DNA of 64,000 bases from assembly GCF_031877795.1 (NCBI RefSeq), contig NC_133948.1:13748948-13812947 (forward strand), written 5' to 3'. Position 1 is the stretch's first letter; every line of letters begins with the position of its first letter. The translations under genes were made by a program, and so were the position numbers. Positions 12,301-25,700 of the stretch are shown here, in pieces. The notes under the pieces were generated by a model, which was given only the letters and a program-made list of their open reading frames with translations, was not told where the DNA came from and did not search any database. The DNA comes from Strix aluco (Eukaryota > Chordata > Aves > Strigiformes > Strigidae).

Positions 12301-14615
12301 CTTCTGCATTTCACCTTCCAGAAATTCCTCCTCCCACAGGTAAAAAAATCCTGGCTGAGATATTCAGCAGGTGTCAGGCAGTGCATTTCACTTCCCATCA
12401 AACACAGCAGCAGCAAGACAGATTGACTCAGCAGGTACCTGCTATGGTTCAGCTGGAACTAAACCTCCCTGACAAAAAAAAAAAAAGCAAAATCCAACAC
12501 ATTGCAGCTTTGCAGAATCCCCAGCCCAAAGGAGCTCAATAGCAGGTTTCAGTTTATCTGTCAGAGGAAATTTTTCAGTGAACAGCTATTTTTCAGGATG
12601 CTCTCTATAAACAGTGCTGGGAAGAAAATAAAGGCTCTGAATTTATATTTGGGGATGGGCAAGGGCAAGATGAATATTTTCAGGGAAAAATCTGGCTTCA
12701 GAGACAAGGTGTCTCAGGCTTGTCAATCCCTTTGAGCTCTGCTTAACTGAATTTATCTATGGCTACCCAAGGCTTCTTTTCCTAGCAGATATTATTGCAG
12801 CTCATACTGGTTGTATGAAGACCAAAAAGGGGATATTTGTCCTGTAGCTAAAATCTGGATAAAGTGTCCCAAACTGAGTAAATTCAGCTGTGCCAGTTCA
12901 AGCACAGGGTTGGATTTTATAGGATGAAAGCTGTATTTCTCACCTGAAAGACCTGAGCTCTGTCCTGGGGTTTTACCACTGACAGCTGATGGCCACATAC
13001 AAAACAGCAGCTTGTCCTGAGTTTTCCACCTGAAGGCTGGGTTGTTTTTTTGAGCAAGGGGTCTTGTGGAGGAGCCCTCATCCTTTCTAAAGGGATGAGG
13101 ATCAAAGGACCAAATCCTAACTCAAACTGAGAGCACAGTTACTCCCTTCTGTGCACCATCAATTCCTGCCAGCATCAGCAGGCATGACAGGCAGCCTTTA
13201 AGATCTTTTGAGGGCCTCAGTTTGTGTCCTTCAAAAAACAAAGTCATTCAAGGGACCTCAGTCCTTCCACATCAGTCACTCCTCTGGGAGACAGGAGGCA
13301 GCAGAGTCTTGTAAATTCAAACACAGGGATTGCACAGGGTTTTTTCAGAGTGCTTGAAACCTGATGAGTAATTAACTCTGACACCCTTAGGTGTTATTAA
13401 TCCCACTAAACAGGGGAGGAGACCTAGAAAAGAAATCAGACAAACCCTTGGACCCATTCCAGTTTGCCTCAGGAGCAAAGCTTGGCTTGGAAGAGCAGCG
13501 CCGCTCGCCTCGGGCCCCACAAGAAGTCCATATCAGAGGGAAGAGGGACACAGTTTCCCTGTCTGCAGGAGAGCAGGTACTTCCCCGGCCGGCGGCAAGG
13601 TGCGAGGCAGGGAAGCAGCCTCGGCAGCCCCGAGGGGAGCCTGCCCCACAGCCTTCCCTGGCAGCGCTCACACCTGCCTGCAGCCCTGCAAAGCCTCTGA
13701 GATCTCATTTTAGTGCAGACTTTCGTGCCAGCACGTCCCAGAAAGCTGACTGTGGCAGCTCCAGACAGTTCCTTCCCTGGCTGTTTCCCCTCCTGACTTA
13801 TGCAGCAGTCGTCTCCTCCTGAAGGACCACCAGGCCAGGCTCACTCTACAGCATGGCTCAGCCACTGTTTTACACTTCCCCAGGTTATCAATTTTTCCTA
13901 TCTCATCCATCAGTAAAGCTTCATTCATTAAAGACTCCACAGGAGCTCATCAGCACCCCAGAGAGAAGCACTGCTCAGCTGTAACCATCACAGCTTCACA
14001 TTCCTCCTGGTTCCCAGAGGCTCAGGTTTGAAGTATGGGCCATAAGCACATTGCAGGCTCTACACTCCCCTCCTAACCCTGGGGTAAGACCATTTGCTCC
14101 CTTAGAAATGAGCACAGCTACCACCTTTCCTTCCAGATGACCTGGAGTTATACTGGGACATAAATATCTAGCTGGAATCCTACTTCTAATTGAAGTAGCA
14201 ACTATAACCAGAACAAGACACTTAGCATCCCCTTGCAAAACCAGCCTTTAAGGTTCCCTTGCACAGTGGTAGAAAGGAAAGACACCTTGCTTCAGCATCC
14301 CAGCTAGAAGACAGTCCCCCAAGCAGCAGCCCTGAGCCCAAATCCCACCATTCAGGCCAGCAGGCACCAGGGGTTTACTCATCACAAGGCTGCATGTGTC
14401 ATTGACCCTAACATGCGACTTCAGGCAGAGTTGCCAGTTTGGTTTTAGATGGAGGGTGCTGTCTGTGGGCTACACAGGACTCCAAGATATCCAGCTAATT
14501 CTCCAACCTGATGAGGACTGTGGCTCTTGGATACGCAACCTTCATGCAGGCTATAGAGCCACCTGCATCTGCCAGGTTTGCTGGGCTGCCACCCACTTCA
14601 CCGATGGGTGCTCAG
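6354..14615. other. Intergenic, no gene recognised
   Basis: About 8 kb of unique sequence. Open frames reach only about 155 codons (11127-11594) and lack recognisable motifs. Single TCF/LEF-like (GATCAAAGG at about 13090) and T-box-like (TCACACCT at 13668-13675) matches are present but are expected by chance at this scale. Confidence 0.65.
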
Positions 14616-14695
14616 ATAGGGCACAGCACTAGAACAGGCAGCTCATGCCATTCCTATAGGGCACAACACTAGAACAGGCAGCTCATGCCATTCCT
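14616..14695 (+). repeat. 40-bp tandem duplication
   Basis: Two adjacent 40-bp copies (14616-14655 and 14656-14695) start ATAGGGCACA and end CATGCCATTCCT. They differ at one base (G versus A at the eleventh position). This is a recent local duplication. Confidence 0.95.
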
Positions 14696-14975
14696 CTGAG
14701 GAGGCACCACACCTACGTGCTCCTCTGCGCCCCAGAGCACACTTCCATGGCGCAAGACTCAGCAGAAGGTGCTGTAAAAGATAAGGCTATGTGGGAGCCC
14801 CGAGTGCTCCCCTTGTTCTTGCCCACCAGCGGTGGTTCAGCAGTTGCTGTGCTAATCCCAGCCCTTCCCCAGAGCAGGGAGATGAGGAGCCCTGCGGTGG
14901 GGCCGGCCAGGTGCCTGCTGGAGGCTGCCCTCGCCTCGCTCCCTCGGGCCCCGCAGCCTGAACCGGCTTCTTCCT

Positions 14976-14990
14976 GGGGCCATCTAGTGG
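14976..14990 (-). promoter_or_regulatory. CTCF-type motif, reverse orientation
   Basis: The minus strand reads CCACTAGATGGCCCC, matching 14 of 15 positions of the CTCF core CCASYAGRKGGCRSY. The extended flank GCCACTAGATGGC is also typical. Occupancy is not visible from sequence. Confidence 0.55.
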
Positions 14991-17900
14991 CATATTTTAA
15001 TATAGTTCCTTAAAACAGAAGCACGTTCGCCTGGGGTTTATGCAAACAGGGCTCTGTGAGAGCCTGATGTGCCGTCCTTCTGCATCTGAGCACAAACCAG
15101 GATCTCCAGCCCAGCCGTCCCCTCCAGCAGCAGCTCCCCAGCTGCCTCGCCAGCACCCAGCCCTTCCTCTGACAGAGCAGGAGCAGCGTATGTTCCCTTT
15201 TCTCCTCCAGTTACTATCTCTATGTACAGAGCATATAAGGTTTCTTAATCCAAAAAGATGCTTTCACCAAGGCAGCAGGTTTATTAATTGTGAGAAAGCC
15301 ATCTGGGTCACCAAGCCTGGCATCTCACAGCCAAGTCAGAAGAATCAGCACTGCTGACTCCAAGGAGTTTTTTCCTCCTTCAAAGTTAAGGACTTAAACA
15401 CCTGTGCCTCTACATCCATTCTTTTGCTAAAGCAGACATTTTCCAAATTACATTTCACATAATGTGTATATAGCTGTTCCTGTGCACTAAGCCCTGGGCC
15501 AAAAATAAACTCTGTTTGCCTAAGCCAATTTAAATGGAACAAGAGATTCCTACAAATCCCACCCAAGTCTAGAAGCAGCATTCCCTAATCTAGATGAGGC
15601 TACACCAGTATCAGATCAGTGAAATGCTAGTGATTTTCCTCCACACAGAAATGGAGCAAAGTATTGATGTCTGCAGGCCCTGGCCCCAAGAGCCAGCCCC
15701 ACTAACAAGGCATGAATCAGGAGGATGAGGGCGGCCCTACTCCTGCACACAGGTTGCAATGATGCAACAAGGGACTCGGGCCAGGCCTGCCCTTCATACG
15801 CAGGAAGAGATGTCAACAGGGACTGGAAAAGTGTTGTCTGCAGAGTGCTGCTGGGCTCACCAGGGATGAAACACCATTTCTCTGGGCACCACCTCTCAGA
15901 GTGGAGGAGACAGTGAGCCCAAGAACAGCCAGCATTGTGGTCTTAACCCCCTCCCGTTGCTCTCTTCCCACAGTGCCAAGGCAGAGGTCTTGAGTCTGTT
16001 TACCATTGTAAACCCAGCAAGTAACTCTTCAGCCCTCCACTATAAGACATGTCCATAATGAATGCCCTCCTCACCATCTGGGACTCATAGGTCATCAGTA
16101 AGTCAACAGGAGGCCAGCATTTATATAATGGATTGGCAATAGTCATGCAGTTCCTTCCTCATGCCCCTCTGGAAGGAAAACAGGCTCCTAACACAAAGAT
16201 AGCAGCTTTTATTATGTTTCTAGTCTTCACCAACATTTATGCAGATGTAGGCTACTGGGAACATAACACAGCCTAGAAGTTTTTGCTGTTCACTCCTACA
16301 TACATCTCATTTTCTAGCAAATGAAAAATTAATCCAGCGCATTAGTTTTCCTAGAAAAATAAATATTTATTTCCTCAGTGATCAAGTACCTGGTATTGCC
16401 TTGGGGCAAAGATGAGCACATTCTGCAGCCCAGTGACAAAAAGCACAACCAGTATCTACAGCTTTGAAGATTGCAATGGCAAGTAAGACCCTTCAGAGAG
16501 ATTATTAACCACTAGAACTAGTCAGAGAAGTGAGGGTCTGTCTCCTACAGTCTTGATATCAAGTCAGGATGGATGGATTTCTGGAAGATCTTTATCAGGT
16601 TCAAATAGGAGCAGTTGGATGAAGCTGAACAACCCATAACACAGGTTGGATGAGAACAAAACCAGGAGGGATCAAATGGTCCCATCAGTTATGTTCCCTC
16701 ACAGAAATGGGAGAGGAACAAGACCAAGGAATTGTCACGTGAGCCGGGTGCTCGGGATGGTCTGACAGCCTGGCAGTTTTCCTGCCATAGACAGGCTGAG
16801 ACCTATTCTTCCCAGAACTACCTCCTCTCTTGACACAAGCAGCCACATCAGCAGCAGGGTTCCCGTCAGAGAGCTGCTCCTGAGCAAGATAGAAGTCAAA
16901 ACACTTCTTGCCCAACGAGAAGTAATGCAGGTCTTAAGTTTGAGACTATTCCAGGAATAACACCAAGAGATACATGTAGCTATTGGAGCCCTCCTTCTCC
17001 CTAATGTGAGTGACTGCAAGAGCTACAGCAAGCATCATTCCTGTACCTACCCACCAGCCCCGTATTCTAGACCCTTGAAGGTTTCCTACTCTAGATCAGG
17101 TTGTTTTTAACCACCCTTTTCCAGCACTAGACAACAGGTCAATTGGATGGAGCTGAGGTCAGCTTCCAGATCAATTCTCCCTGATCTTGGGCAGACCTTT
17201 TCCTAATCCCAAATGGCAGGAGAAGTTTGGCCCAGCCTGCCTGAACTGGATCACCCAGCCACAATAAGCTTCACATTCTTCAGTCAGTAACAACTTCATC
17301 ACCTTCTCCACACCAAAGAGCAGTCTGTATAACAGAGACCCTAAAGAACAAGACATACCCTGCCTTGGAGCTCTGTTGGACATAGACAGCCAAGGGAACC
17401 TGGCACATCCCACATACAAGATGTTTCTGTTCATTTTGGACCCTTTAAAGGCTGATCACCCTCAAGACCTGCAGGGAGGCCCCCAGATAAAGCCTTTGCC
17501 CTTCTGGTTGTGATTCAAGCCCACTTGCAGCTTAAGGCTCCCATATGCACAAAAGGTGTAAGTCAGATGCAGCCATGCTGCCAAGGAGAAAGATTTTTCA
17601 CAAGCCCATGGCTCCTAACACAACCAGCAGCCTGTGCGACACCAGGCTTTGATGGTGGGAGGAGAGCTGCCCACATCCAGGAAACTTTAGTATTAAGGGA
17701 GCTGAGCAATAAAAAGTTTACCCAAAGTTAAGGAGTCCACTCTTTGGTGCACTCTCTCACACTTTTAAACTGCCTAATCCTTTGATCCAAAATGCTGGCA
17801 TTTTTCATGGCTACACCACTGATTCTCTGCAATGCTGGAAGAGGAAAGCCCTTCCCACAAGTCTTATTATATCCTCAAATTCCCCCTATAAACTTCAGAT

Positions 17901-20639
17901 CACCCGCAGTTGTATCTACAGTCAAGGACCCCCACTGTCCCAAGAGCCTCTGGAGTCCATGAGCATAGAAGATCATGGGCACTCTGAACCCTCCCCTCAG
18001 GAGGGCATCTCCTTCCATCACAGCACCAGTCCAGGGCAAACAGGTTCATAACCAAAAACTACAACAAAATCCAACTCTTCAGGAAAAGGTAGATTTCAGA
18101 AATATTGCAGGAATAATTCTTCTTTTCACTAAAACATACATAAACGGGTCTTACTCATGCAGACCCTCATTTAGTAACTCTAGCAGGAGGTCTCATGGAT
18201 ATTTCCCCATGTTCTGCAGAGCCAGGACATGGTGCTGGACTGCCCCGCTCAGTTTTGCAGGCCTTTGAGCACACTAAAATGAGAAGGGAGGAAATGGAGG
18301 CTATCAAGCACACCAACAACCAGTGTAGTGAGAATCAAAACTGAGCAACCCAGGTTTCAGTCCAGCTTTTGAGACCTTGATTCAAGTCTCTACTCAGGCG
18401 CAGCACAAGTCACTGACTCAGTTCCCAATCCATTTTACAGTTAAGCCTCCCATCATAGAAAGGGCAGCTGGTTGGCCAAGCTGGGTCCAGGAAAGCCCAC
18501 TTATAGAGAGGCACATATGGATATTCAGCCAAAGCTGCAGGCTACAATGGGACAATAGCTAGGATTAACAAGAGCAGACACCAGAAAATAAGATGCCTCC
18601 ATCCAGTCCTTCCCTCCACACCCTTCCAAGCTTTTTTTTATTTTGCTACATTAAATCTCTAGAGGGGGTAACAGGTTGCTTTAAAGACAAAAGATCACAA
18701 TTCCCTGGGAACAGTTTCTTAAAAACAATATTTATTTCTACTCCATTTCAGACTGAACAAGACTATAGTGTTGAGTAACACCCAGAAGCTCCTATTACAA
18801 CTACTTCCATATTCCTGTATGCTGGTTACTGACAGTACTTGCCCCAGAGCACCCACAGCCCCAAGTGGCAATCGTTATCAGCAGATGGCTGTCCCAGATT
18901 TACTGGGGTGTGCCTTGCCAAGAATGGAAAATTACACATTGATGTTTTACCTGACTGAGGTCCTTAAAAATAAGAAACACCGTAGGTAGTTTGGGGACTT
19001 CTCACATAAGAAAGCAGGTGTTGAACGGACCAGCCAGGCTGGCAGATGAATGCAGGATGACAAAAGGCTGCCAGGCCAGCTAGAGGCAGCGTGTCACTCG
19101 CTTATCAAGTTCCTTCCCTTCCAGCTATACTCTTGACTCCGGAGCAGAATCTTTGCCACACTCATCCTTGAGTTTCAACATCCTCCCCAAATCCAGGCCA
19201 CCTCCTTTGTTCTCTAGCCAAGGAACTCCAAAAATCAAAGAGCACAAGAGACTGACACCACAGGACCCCATGTATAACTCAAATTATTTCACATCCACTT
19301 TCAGGTGCAGAACAGCTTGTCTACAAGCTCTCTGCAAGGACCTATTGGCACCTGGGGACCGAAAACCAGGTTGGGCTTGCTTAGCTCTAGTTTGAGTCCC
19401 ACAGACAACCAATGGGTAAGTCTAGAAGAGCCTCAGCAGGGAAGAAAACCAGCTAGATATCTGCACAAGTACCATGGGAAAACCTGGACCCCTGCTATTC
19501 TTTAACACTTTGCCTGACCAGCACTCACAGCCCTGAGATGGAGGTCAGCAGACCCAGTATCAGCTGAAGGACAATCCAGTAGCCCAGGAAGGAGAAGCAG
19601 CACCACAGGGAGCCTATCCCAGTCTGTTGTCATCCCCCCCCAGGTTTTCACACACACAGATTGAGGATTTACACAGAGCAGCTTTCTCCTCCATGCTTCA
19701 GTTCCATGTAAACCACGTTGCTTGTGCCTTTGCTCATCACACCAGTCCCCACAGAAGCAGAAACCAGAAGTGCCAAGTCCCTGGAGCCCCCCAAGCCTTA
19801 GGAAAGGCACACCTAACACAGCAAAACACCCTCCAACATACACCCTCCTCACAGCTCTTAAGAGTAGAACAGAAACCACACAGCAACCATTTCCACCACT
19901 GTGTCTACACCACATCCCCATCACTTCACACATGGCCTCCTACCTCCAGAGTGACTCCAGAGCTCCCCATTGCAGCCACCGCAGAGCCTCTCAACAGCCT
20001 CCCTCAGCCCCTTCAACAATGCAGCCTTCTAGAAAGGGCCCTTCCTTACCCTGATTCAAGCTTATAAAGACTCAGATGCCTCTTCCTCACTGCAACAAGT
20101 TCACACCTTAATTTTAACTCTATCAATCACAGCTGGTTTGCCTTTGCTCCTGCCAGGTAATGGCTTGCATGGGTACAAAGCCTGGGGTCTGCAGCACGAG
20201 GGGTCATGCTGTGCCAAACAAGCAGTGAGAGGCCTTACAGAGATGCCAGCACTGCTGTGCAGGGCCCTGAGGCTAAGCTTTGTGTGGGCGCATGACCGAA
20301 GACATGTTGGGTCACACTCAAGGGTGAGGAGGCATTTGGGGGGGTGTTCAAGTGATGTGCTAGGAATAAATGGCAGCCTTCAAAGCCTTTGCTGTCTGAG
20401 CTTACAGAGTGTCCCTACCTCTATTTTTCTGTGAGGAATAGGGTTTAGCCCCAGAATGGATGTCGTTTATGTCACGGTGCAAGAAAGTGGGGTGAGCCTG
20501 ATGTGCACAGTGCTCAGAGGAGAGCTGGGGAAAACACAGAGATTCCCCAAGCCATGAAAGCAGGTTAGAAACCATCACCCTCCATCACTGTGTCATCAGG
20601 GCAGGGACATAAGGGTGCTCACCCAACCCGAGTACACAG
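14991..20639. other. Intergenic, no gene recognised
   Basis: Unique sequence with one possible MIR remnant (18.37 kb), a canonical TCF/LEF match CCTTTGATC (17779-17787) and a T-box-like TCACACCT (20101-20108). The longest frames, near 19.5-20.1 kb on both strands, show no family resemblance. Confidence 0.65.
18365..18435 (+). mobile_element. Possible MIR-type SINE remnant
   Basis: The order of short blocks matches the MIR core and tail: a GATTCAAGTCTC-like tRNA-derived B-box area, CACAAGTCACTGACTCAGTT, then CCATTTTACAG. Identity is low, as expected for an element predating the amniote radiation. Confidence 0.4.
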
Positions 20640-20890
20640 CCAGGTCAGACCCTGGCTGTTATTTCATCCATCAGTTGCTCATATTAACACCTAAAAATCT
20701 GATGGAAATACATTTCAAAGGGAAATCTCTGTGCACCTGGAGTGGTCTCACCCCCTGATTGCACTGGGGTGATGTGATTTAAGAGGAAGCCAAAAAAGCA
20801 GCAATTGATTACCCATAAAACAGAGTTATAATCCAATAAATAAATGATAAATCAGCATGTCTCCTCTTAGCGAGGAGCTGGAGACCAGAA
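20640..20890. promoter_or_regulatory. Candidate conserved non-coding element
   Basis: AT-rich stretch dense in homeodomain-like cores (CAATTGATTACCC, TTATAATCC, AATAAATAAATGATAAATCA). It stands out in composition from its neighbours. Regulatory role is inferred from composition only. Confidence 0.3.
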
Positions 20891-22599
20891 GTTCCCCTCA
20901 AAGGAGCTGAACAGAATATCCATTATTCAAACCGATCACAGCTACCCAAGTGGAAAGAGCAGCTGTGCCTTCATGTTTCCTGACACTTTTCCTTGTGCAT
21001 TACACCATCCTCGCTGAAAACAAAGTGATTTGGACTTGAGAGAACTCATTAAGGAAAGGCAGGGATGGCCATTTTCCAGATTACCTAACCCCTGACAATT
21101 CGGATCAGAACCCAGCACCCAGGGGACGAAGTGAGGTTACTTTGACACGTCTCAAATTAATCCTTCTACTCCCAGCAAAATCGCTGCCCTTGCAGTTGTG
21201 GATTCCCCCAGAGCTCTGTTCGCACAGCTTCACCAAACAGTTGCCGTGCAGTTGCAGGACCATCATCCTGTCCCCGCCACCCACCACTCCTGGAAGCATT
21301 GAGACTCCAAGGGTTTAATTCCTTCAGAAACCTTTCGGGCTGCTGGAACCCAGGAATTACCTTCCAGAGAAACCCTGCCCATCCCTCCCTGCCAAACAGC
21401 TCTGACGCCAACATGCACACACACAATTCAGGGGCCTTAATGAGAGTGCACACCAGCCTGGGCAGAGACAATGGGCATTTCTCATCACTCATCAGAGACG
21501 GTCAGAAAGTAGGACAGCACTTTATTTGGAAGCTCCGCTAGACCTGGAAAGCAACTTCCCTGCAGGAGCCCTGGGATAAAGTCCCTCTGCACTGGTCCAG
21601 AAGTTTCACTGAAACATACGTGTTTGCTACCAGTTTCTCAAGCAGGGCAAGTGTCTTTTTTTTTTTCTTCCCTGGGAAGGTTTTCTTCCCCATTGTGTGA
21701 TCACTGCATATTAAAAGGCAATCAATATCATTCCCATTGTTTACCCTGAAGTTTGATGCATGTCTTCCTGCTTTTACATCCTTGTTCTCACATTGTAGTG
21801 CCCCCCGGTTCCACCAAAGCAAGTTGATCTCTGGCCCGGAGCAAAGTGTTTCATGTGAAATGGCAGTTTCTGATGCAGAATTGTAATGAGGGAGGAGGCA
21901 GAAAACAGAAAGAAGGATCTAATAAGACAAACTGCTTATGAAGAATAGCTGAGTGTGTAAGAGAGAGCAAAAACTATAAGACAAGTTGAAAGAATATGAA
22001 TAAAACAATGTCACAAAATATAAAAAATATCACTTTTGTGCTTGCATGCATCTGTAAATGTATACGAGGGAGCAAGTGGTGAGGCTAACCTATGAGAAAA
22101 GATGAAAACTCAGAAGCAAAACAGCTCAGTACATGTGTGCGTGTGGATACGTGAGGGAGGGCAGCAGAAACCCAGGGACAAAGCAAGGGAGGCCTTGTGC
22201 CATGCAAACTAGCCCGTGGGCACAGCCAGGGGAGGGCGACGGTTCATTTTAAGAGCCTGTCTGCTCTCAGAGCACAACTACACACACCTGTAAAACTCTG
22301 GGAGGTTTTCTGCAAAAACACCAGGCCTAATGCCACTTCCCTATGAATGCCCAGCACCAGGGTTCTCATTCAGAGTCCACTGAAATCACCAGAAGCCATC
22401 ACGTCAGTATTGGTGGCAGCCTTGCACACATGCTCTCAGCCGCCCCCCCCCCCCCCCCCCATTATAAGTGAAGTAGGGTGGACACGAAGGATTTCCAGCA
22501 GAGGCTCTGCTTTCTCCGACTCTGAAGAAAAAACACTTTCCACGCGTGTATTTTCCTTTTTAATGCTGCTTCTCTCACCCTCAGCGTTTCTCATGCCCA
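20891..22599. other. Intergenic, no gene recognised
   Basis: Unique AT-leaning sequence with a C18 run at 22443-22460. No coding or RNA gene recognised. Confidence 0.65.
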
Positions 22600-22730
22600 G
22601 GCACTTGGGGATCCCCTGCTCACCCCCGCCGCTGCTCCGCTCCCCCTGCCAGCCCTGGGGAAACGCTTCCCGGGGGGGCGCGGGCAGGAGCCCCCGGGAG
22701 CCGAGCCCTGCCCGTGCTGCCGGGTCGCCC

Positions 22731-22745
22731 CCACCAGGTGGCACT
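22731..22745 (+). promoter_or_regulatory. CTCF-type motif, forward orientation
   Basis: CCACCAGGTGGCACT matches all 15 positions of the CTCF core consensus CCASYAGRKGGCRSY. It lies at the edge of the GC-rich block downstream of TBX3, about 7.3 kb from the start of the 3' UTR end. Confidence 0.6.
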
Positions 22746-25700
22746 CCAGGAGCGGCGGAACGGCCCCGGGAACGGCCCCGGGAACGGCCCCGGCTTCAGC
22801 CACCCCCGCCGCGGTGGGGGGCACTCCCGGCATCAAGGCACCCTCCTCTCCTCCTCCTAAACATGCGGGCTGCTGGCACGGGGCATCCAGGCCCTGCCTA
22901 CTGCCATGATTTCATGAGTGCCTAATTTAATTATTTCGCGATTTCAGGACGGCCTGAGGCACGGGGAGAGGACTGAGCTCCCTCCCTGCATCGCTCTGCC
23001 CGGTGCCCGGAGTCAGCCGGGGCTGCTCTCGGGGACAAGCCGGGCCCAAGGGAAGGACTCTCGCACCGTCAGTCCATCCTCCGGACAGCAGAAGTTTGGA
23101 GCGGCAGGATGCCGAGCTGGGGGAAAACAGGAGGATGAAATTTATGTTTTATCTCTCTTCCCCACCCCGCCCCTGGTTAAATATTTGGCAGCGGGAACAA
23201 ACCAGACAGCCGGCTGTAAAAGGGGTGTGAACACAAGCACCAGGGCTCCGGGCCGGCAGCGGAGCGGGGAGGCTCCCACATGCTTCCCACAACTCGAGGG
23301 GCGACGGGCAGGGGCACCCAAAGCTGCCCCGGGGGTGGCGAGAGAGCCCGGGGCTGCTCGGCGAGCGGCTCTTTGCGGAGATGAATTTACCCGGGACACG
23401 CGGTAGCGGAGATAACGCAAAGCTAACCGAGACACAGATACCAAATACAGCAGCGGGAGCCTCCCGGCCCCAGGCGGCGAGCACGGCTGTGCTCGGCCAG
23501 GCGCGACAGAGCCTGCGAAAGCCGGGCCCGGGCTGGGGGGGGCTTGTGTGGGGGCTGCGGGGAACGGGACACACCGTGCCCGGTGTCCCACACCGCGCAC
23601 GTCTTGGGCAAAGCGAAAGGAATGGGCGCACAGCCTCATGTCTTTGCATTATCTTTATATAACGCCGCGTATATATATGTATTTGAACTATATAAATGAT
23701 TGAAATACATAAAGCTGCTTAGCGGGTTATGTACGGAGGGAGCTATATCTAAATAAAGTAATACGCAGCTACGGAGAGGCTCTGGAGCTATGCACACGGT
23801 ATGGCTGTAACGGTAGAAATGCGGGAGCGCAAACACAGGCGCTGCAGGGGGGGTGTCAGGAGCTGCTGCCCGGCTGCACCCCCCCGGCCCCGGGACGGCG
23901 ACAGCTCGCCCGGCTGCCCCGCGGACTCGGCCGGCTGCTGTTGCACTGAGGCTTCTGTTTATTTTTCCCCTCTGTAATCGTTAAGAATATTGGAAAACAT
24001 CGCCAGGTTCATTAAATAAAGTCTCTGCTGGCCCAAACCGCCGCTTTTCCCCGGAGCAAACCCTTCGGGGTGCAAACCAAACCCCGCTTTCTCAGACCGA
24101 AAGAGCCGTGTTTTCCGACGGGTCGTCGCTCGCTGCGCTCCCACGCGTGTTCCCTCCATGTTTCACCAGGGAGCCTTCCCGGGACAGGTTATTTCTCCGC
24201 TTCTGGGCCGGTTCCTGTTGAGAAATCATATTTAAAACAAACCAAAGAGCCACAAGACCACCATCGCCACCGTGGTGCGGCTCTCGGGTTAACCCTCCCA
24301 CTAATGACTGACGGCTGGTGCCACTGAGACAAATAAATACATCGTAAGGAGGGCAATGGGTCGCGAGTCGTTTTGGCCCTAAGGTGAGATTTAGCAATGA
24401 CCGCCCATTAAAACAAGCTTTTCACTTTTCCTAAGGGTAGCCCCTACCCCCACCCGCTCCAGCAAGCGGAGCTGGGGAGACTCCTGACCCGTTTTATATT
24501 TGTATTTAAAGTTTGGGTTTTTTTTTTTTTCTGTTTGTTTTTTAGCTCAGAGTCGGGAGAAATAGAAACCGGCTGAAATCGGACTCAGGAGAGCCGAGGA
24601 GTTAAAAAGCGCCCCTCAAAAATCCACGGGGAAGGCCACGAATGGACAGCAAGGAAAATATAAAAAAAAAAAAAAATCAAGAAAACTGTGAAAAATAAGA
24701 GTGAGAGCGCCTAGGAAGTTTCACGGCAAAGGGGAAATAATCCTGCCAGAAGATCGCGGTGACAGATTTCCCAAGAAGCGGGATTGCGCAGCGCGATCGC
24801 GGGGGGTTGCGGCGGCGGGGAGCCCCTTCCCTGCGGAGGGACCAGAAACGTGACTCCACGTTTTGCACAAAAGCTTGGAGCAAATCCTTCCAACTCCCTC
24901 CCTGCCGCCTTTCTGCCCTTCTTATTTCACCGATCCTTCAGTCCAGTCGGTGGGATGCCCCAACCCAGACCTCCCCCCCTCCTCGGCCGGTCTCCCCCTT
25001 CCCCGGAGACGCTCCGCTCGTACCTTCACTGGAAAGAGCAGGTCCGGGGGAAAACAGCATCACTGGCTTTTTCTGTCGAGCTAATTTCCTTGTTAACTTT
25101 ATTTTGTCAGTGGCGCTTTGGCGGCTTGCGGAGAAATAAAGCTTGAAAGGACTTCGGAAAGAAGTCGGAGGCAGAAGGGGGGCTGCCCCGGGAGGGGAGG
25201 GGGTCGGGGTGTCCGTGGGGTCGGGTCGGGCACAGCCCAGCCCGCTTGCCATAAGGGTTTGGTTTTTTTTTTCATTTCAATGCCTGCTCTAGGAAGGGCT
25301 TTATTTGGAGGAGTGAGGGGAAGCTGAGTTTAGTGAGACCAACGTGAAATTTAGCAGGAATTATGGCCGCGGTTACCTGCGCTAGAGGTCGAACTCTGTT
25401 CGGCTGAGTGCGGTTAAAAAAAAAAAAAAAAGTATTTTCTCCAGAATAATCAAATCATTTAAAAAAAAAATAAAAGGTGGATTAGAAAATGGAAAACACA
25501 AAGGTGGTGTCTGAGGGGCGGCTGAGGGCTGAGCTCCCAAGGAGGAGAGGTGGCAGATGTGGAGGGGCAGCTCCCGAGACCCCGCAGGGTCGCTGCCCGC
25601 GGAGCCCCTCACCCGGCCCGGCCTCGGGGCTCACCCTGCTGGCAGCGGGCGGGGGGGACCCGCTGCAGCCCTCCGCGCCGGGGCCAGGAGCTACAAAACC

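Noticed and set aside
19502-19933. 143-codon minus-strand frame with hydrophobic stretches
   Set aside because: A similarly long frame lies on the other strand; no family resemblance, signal or context.
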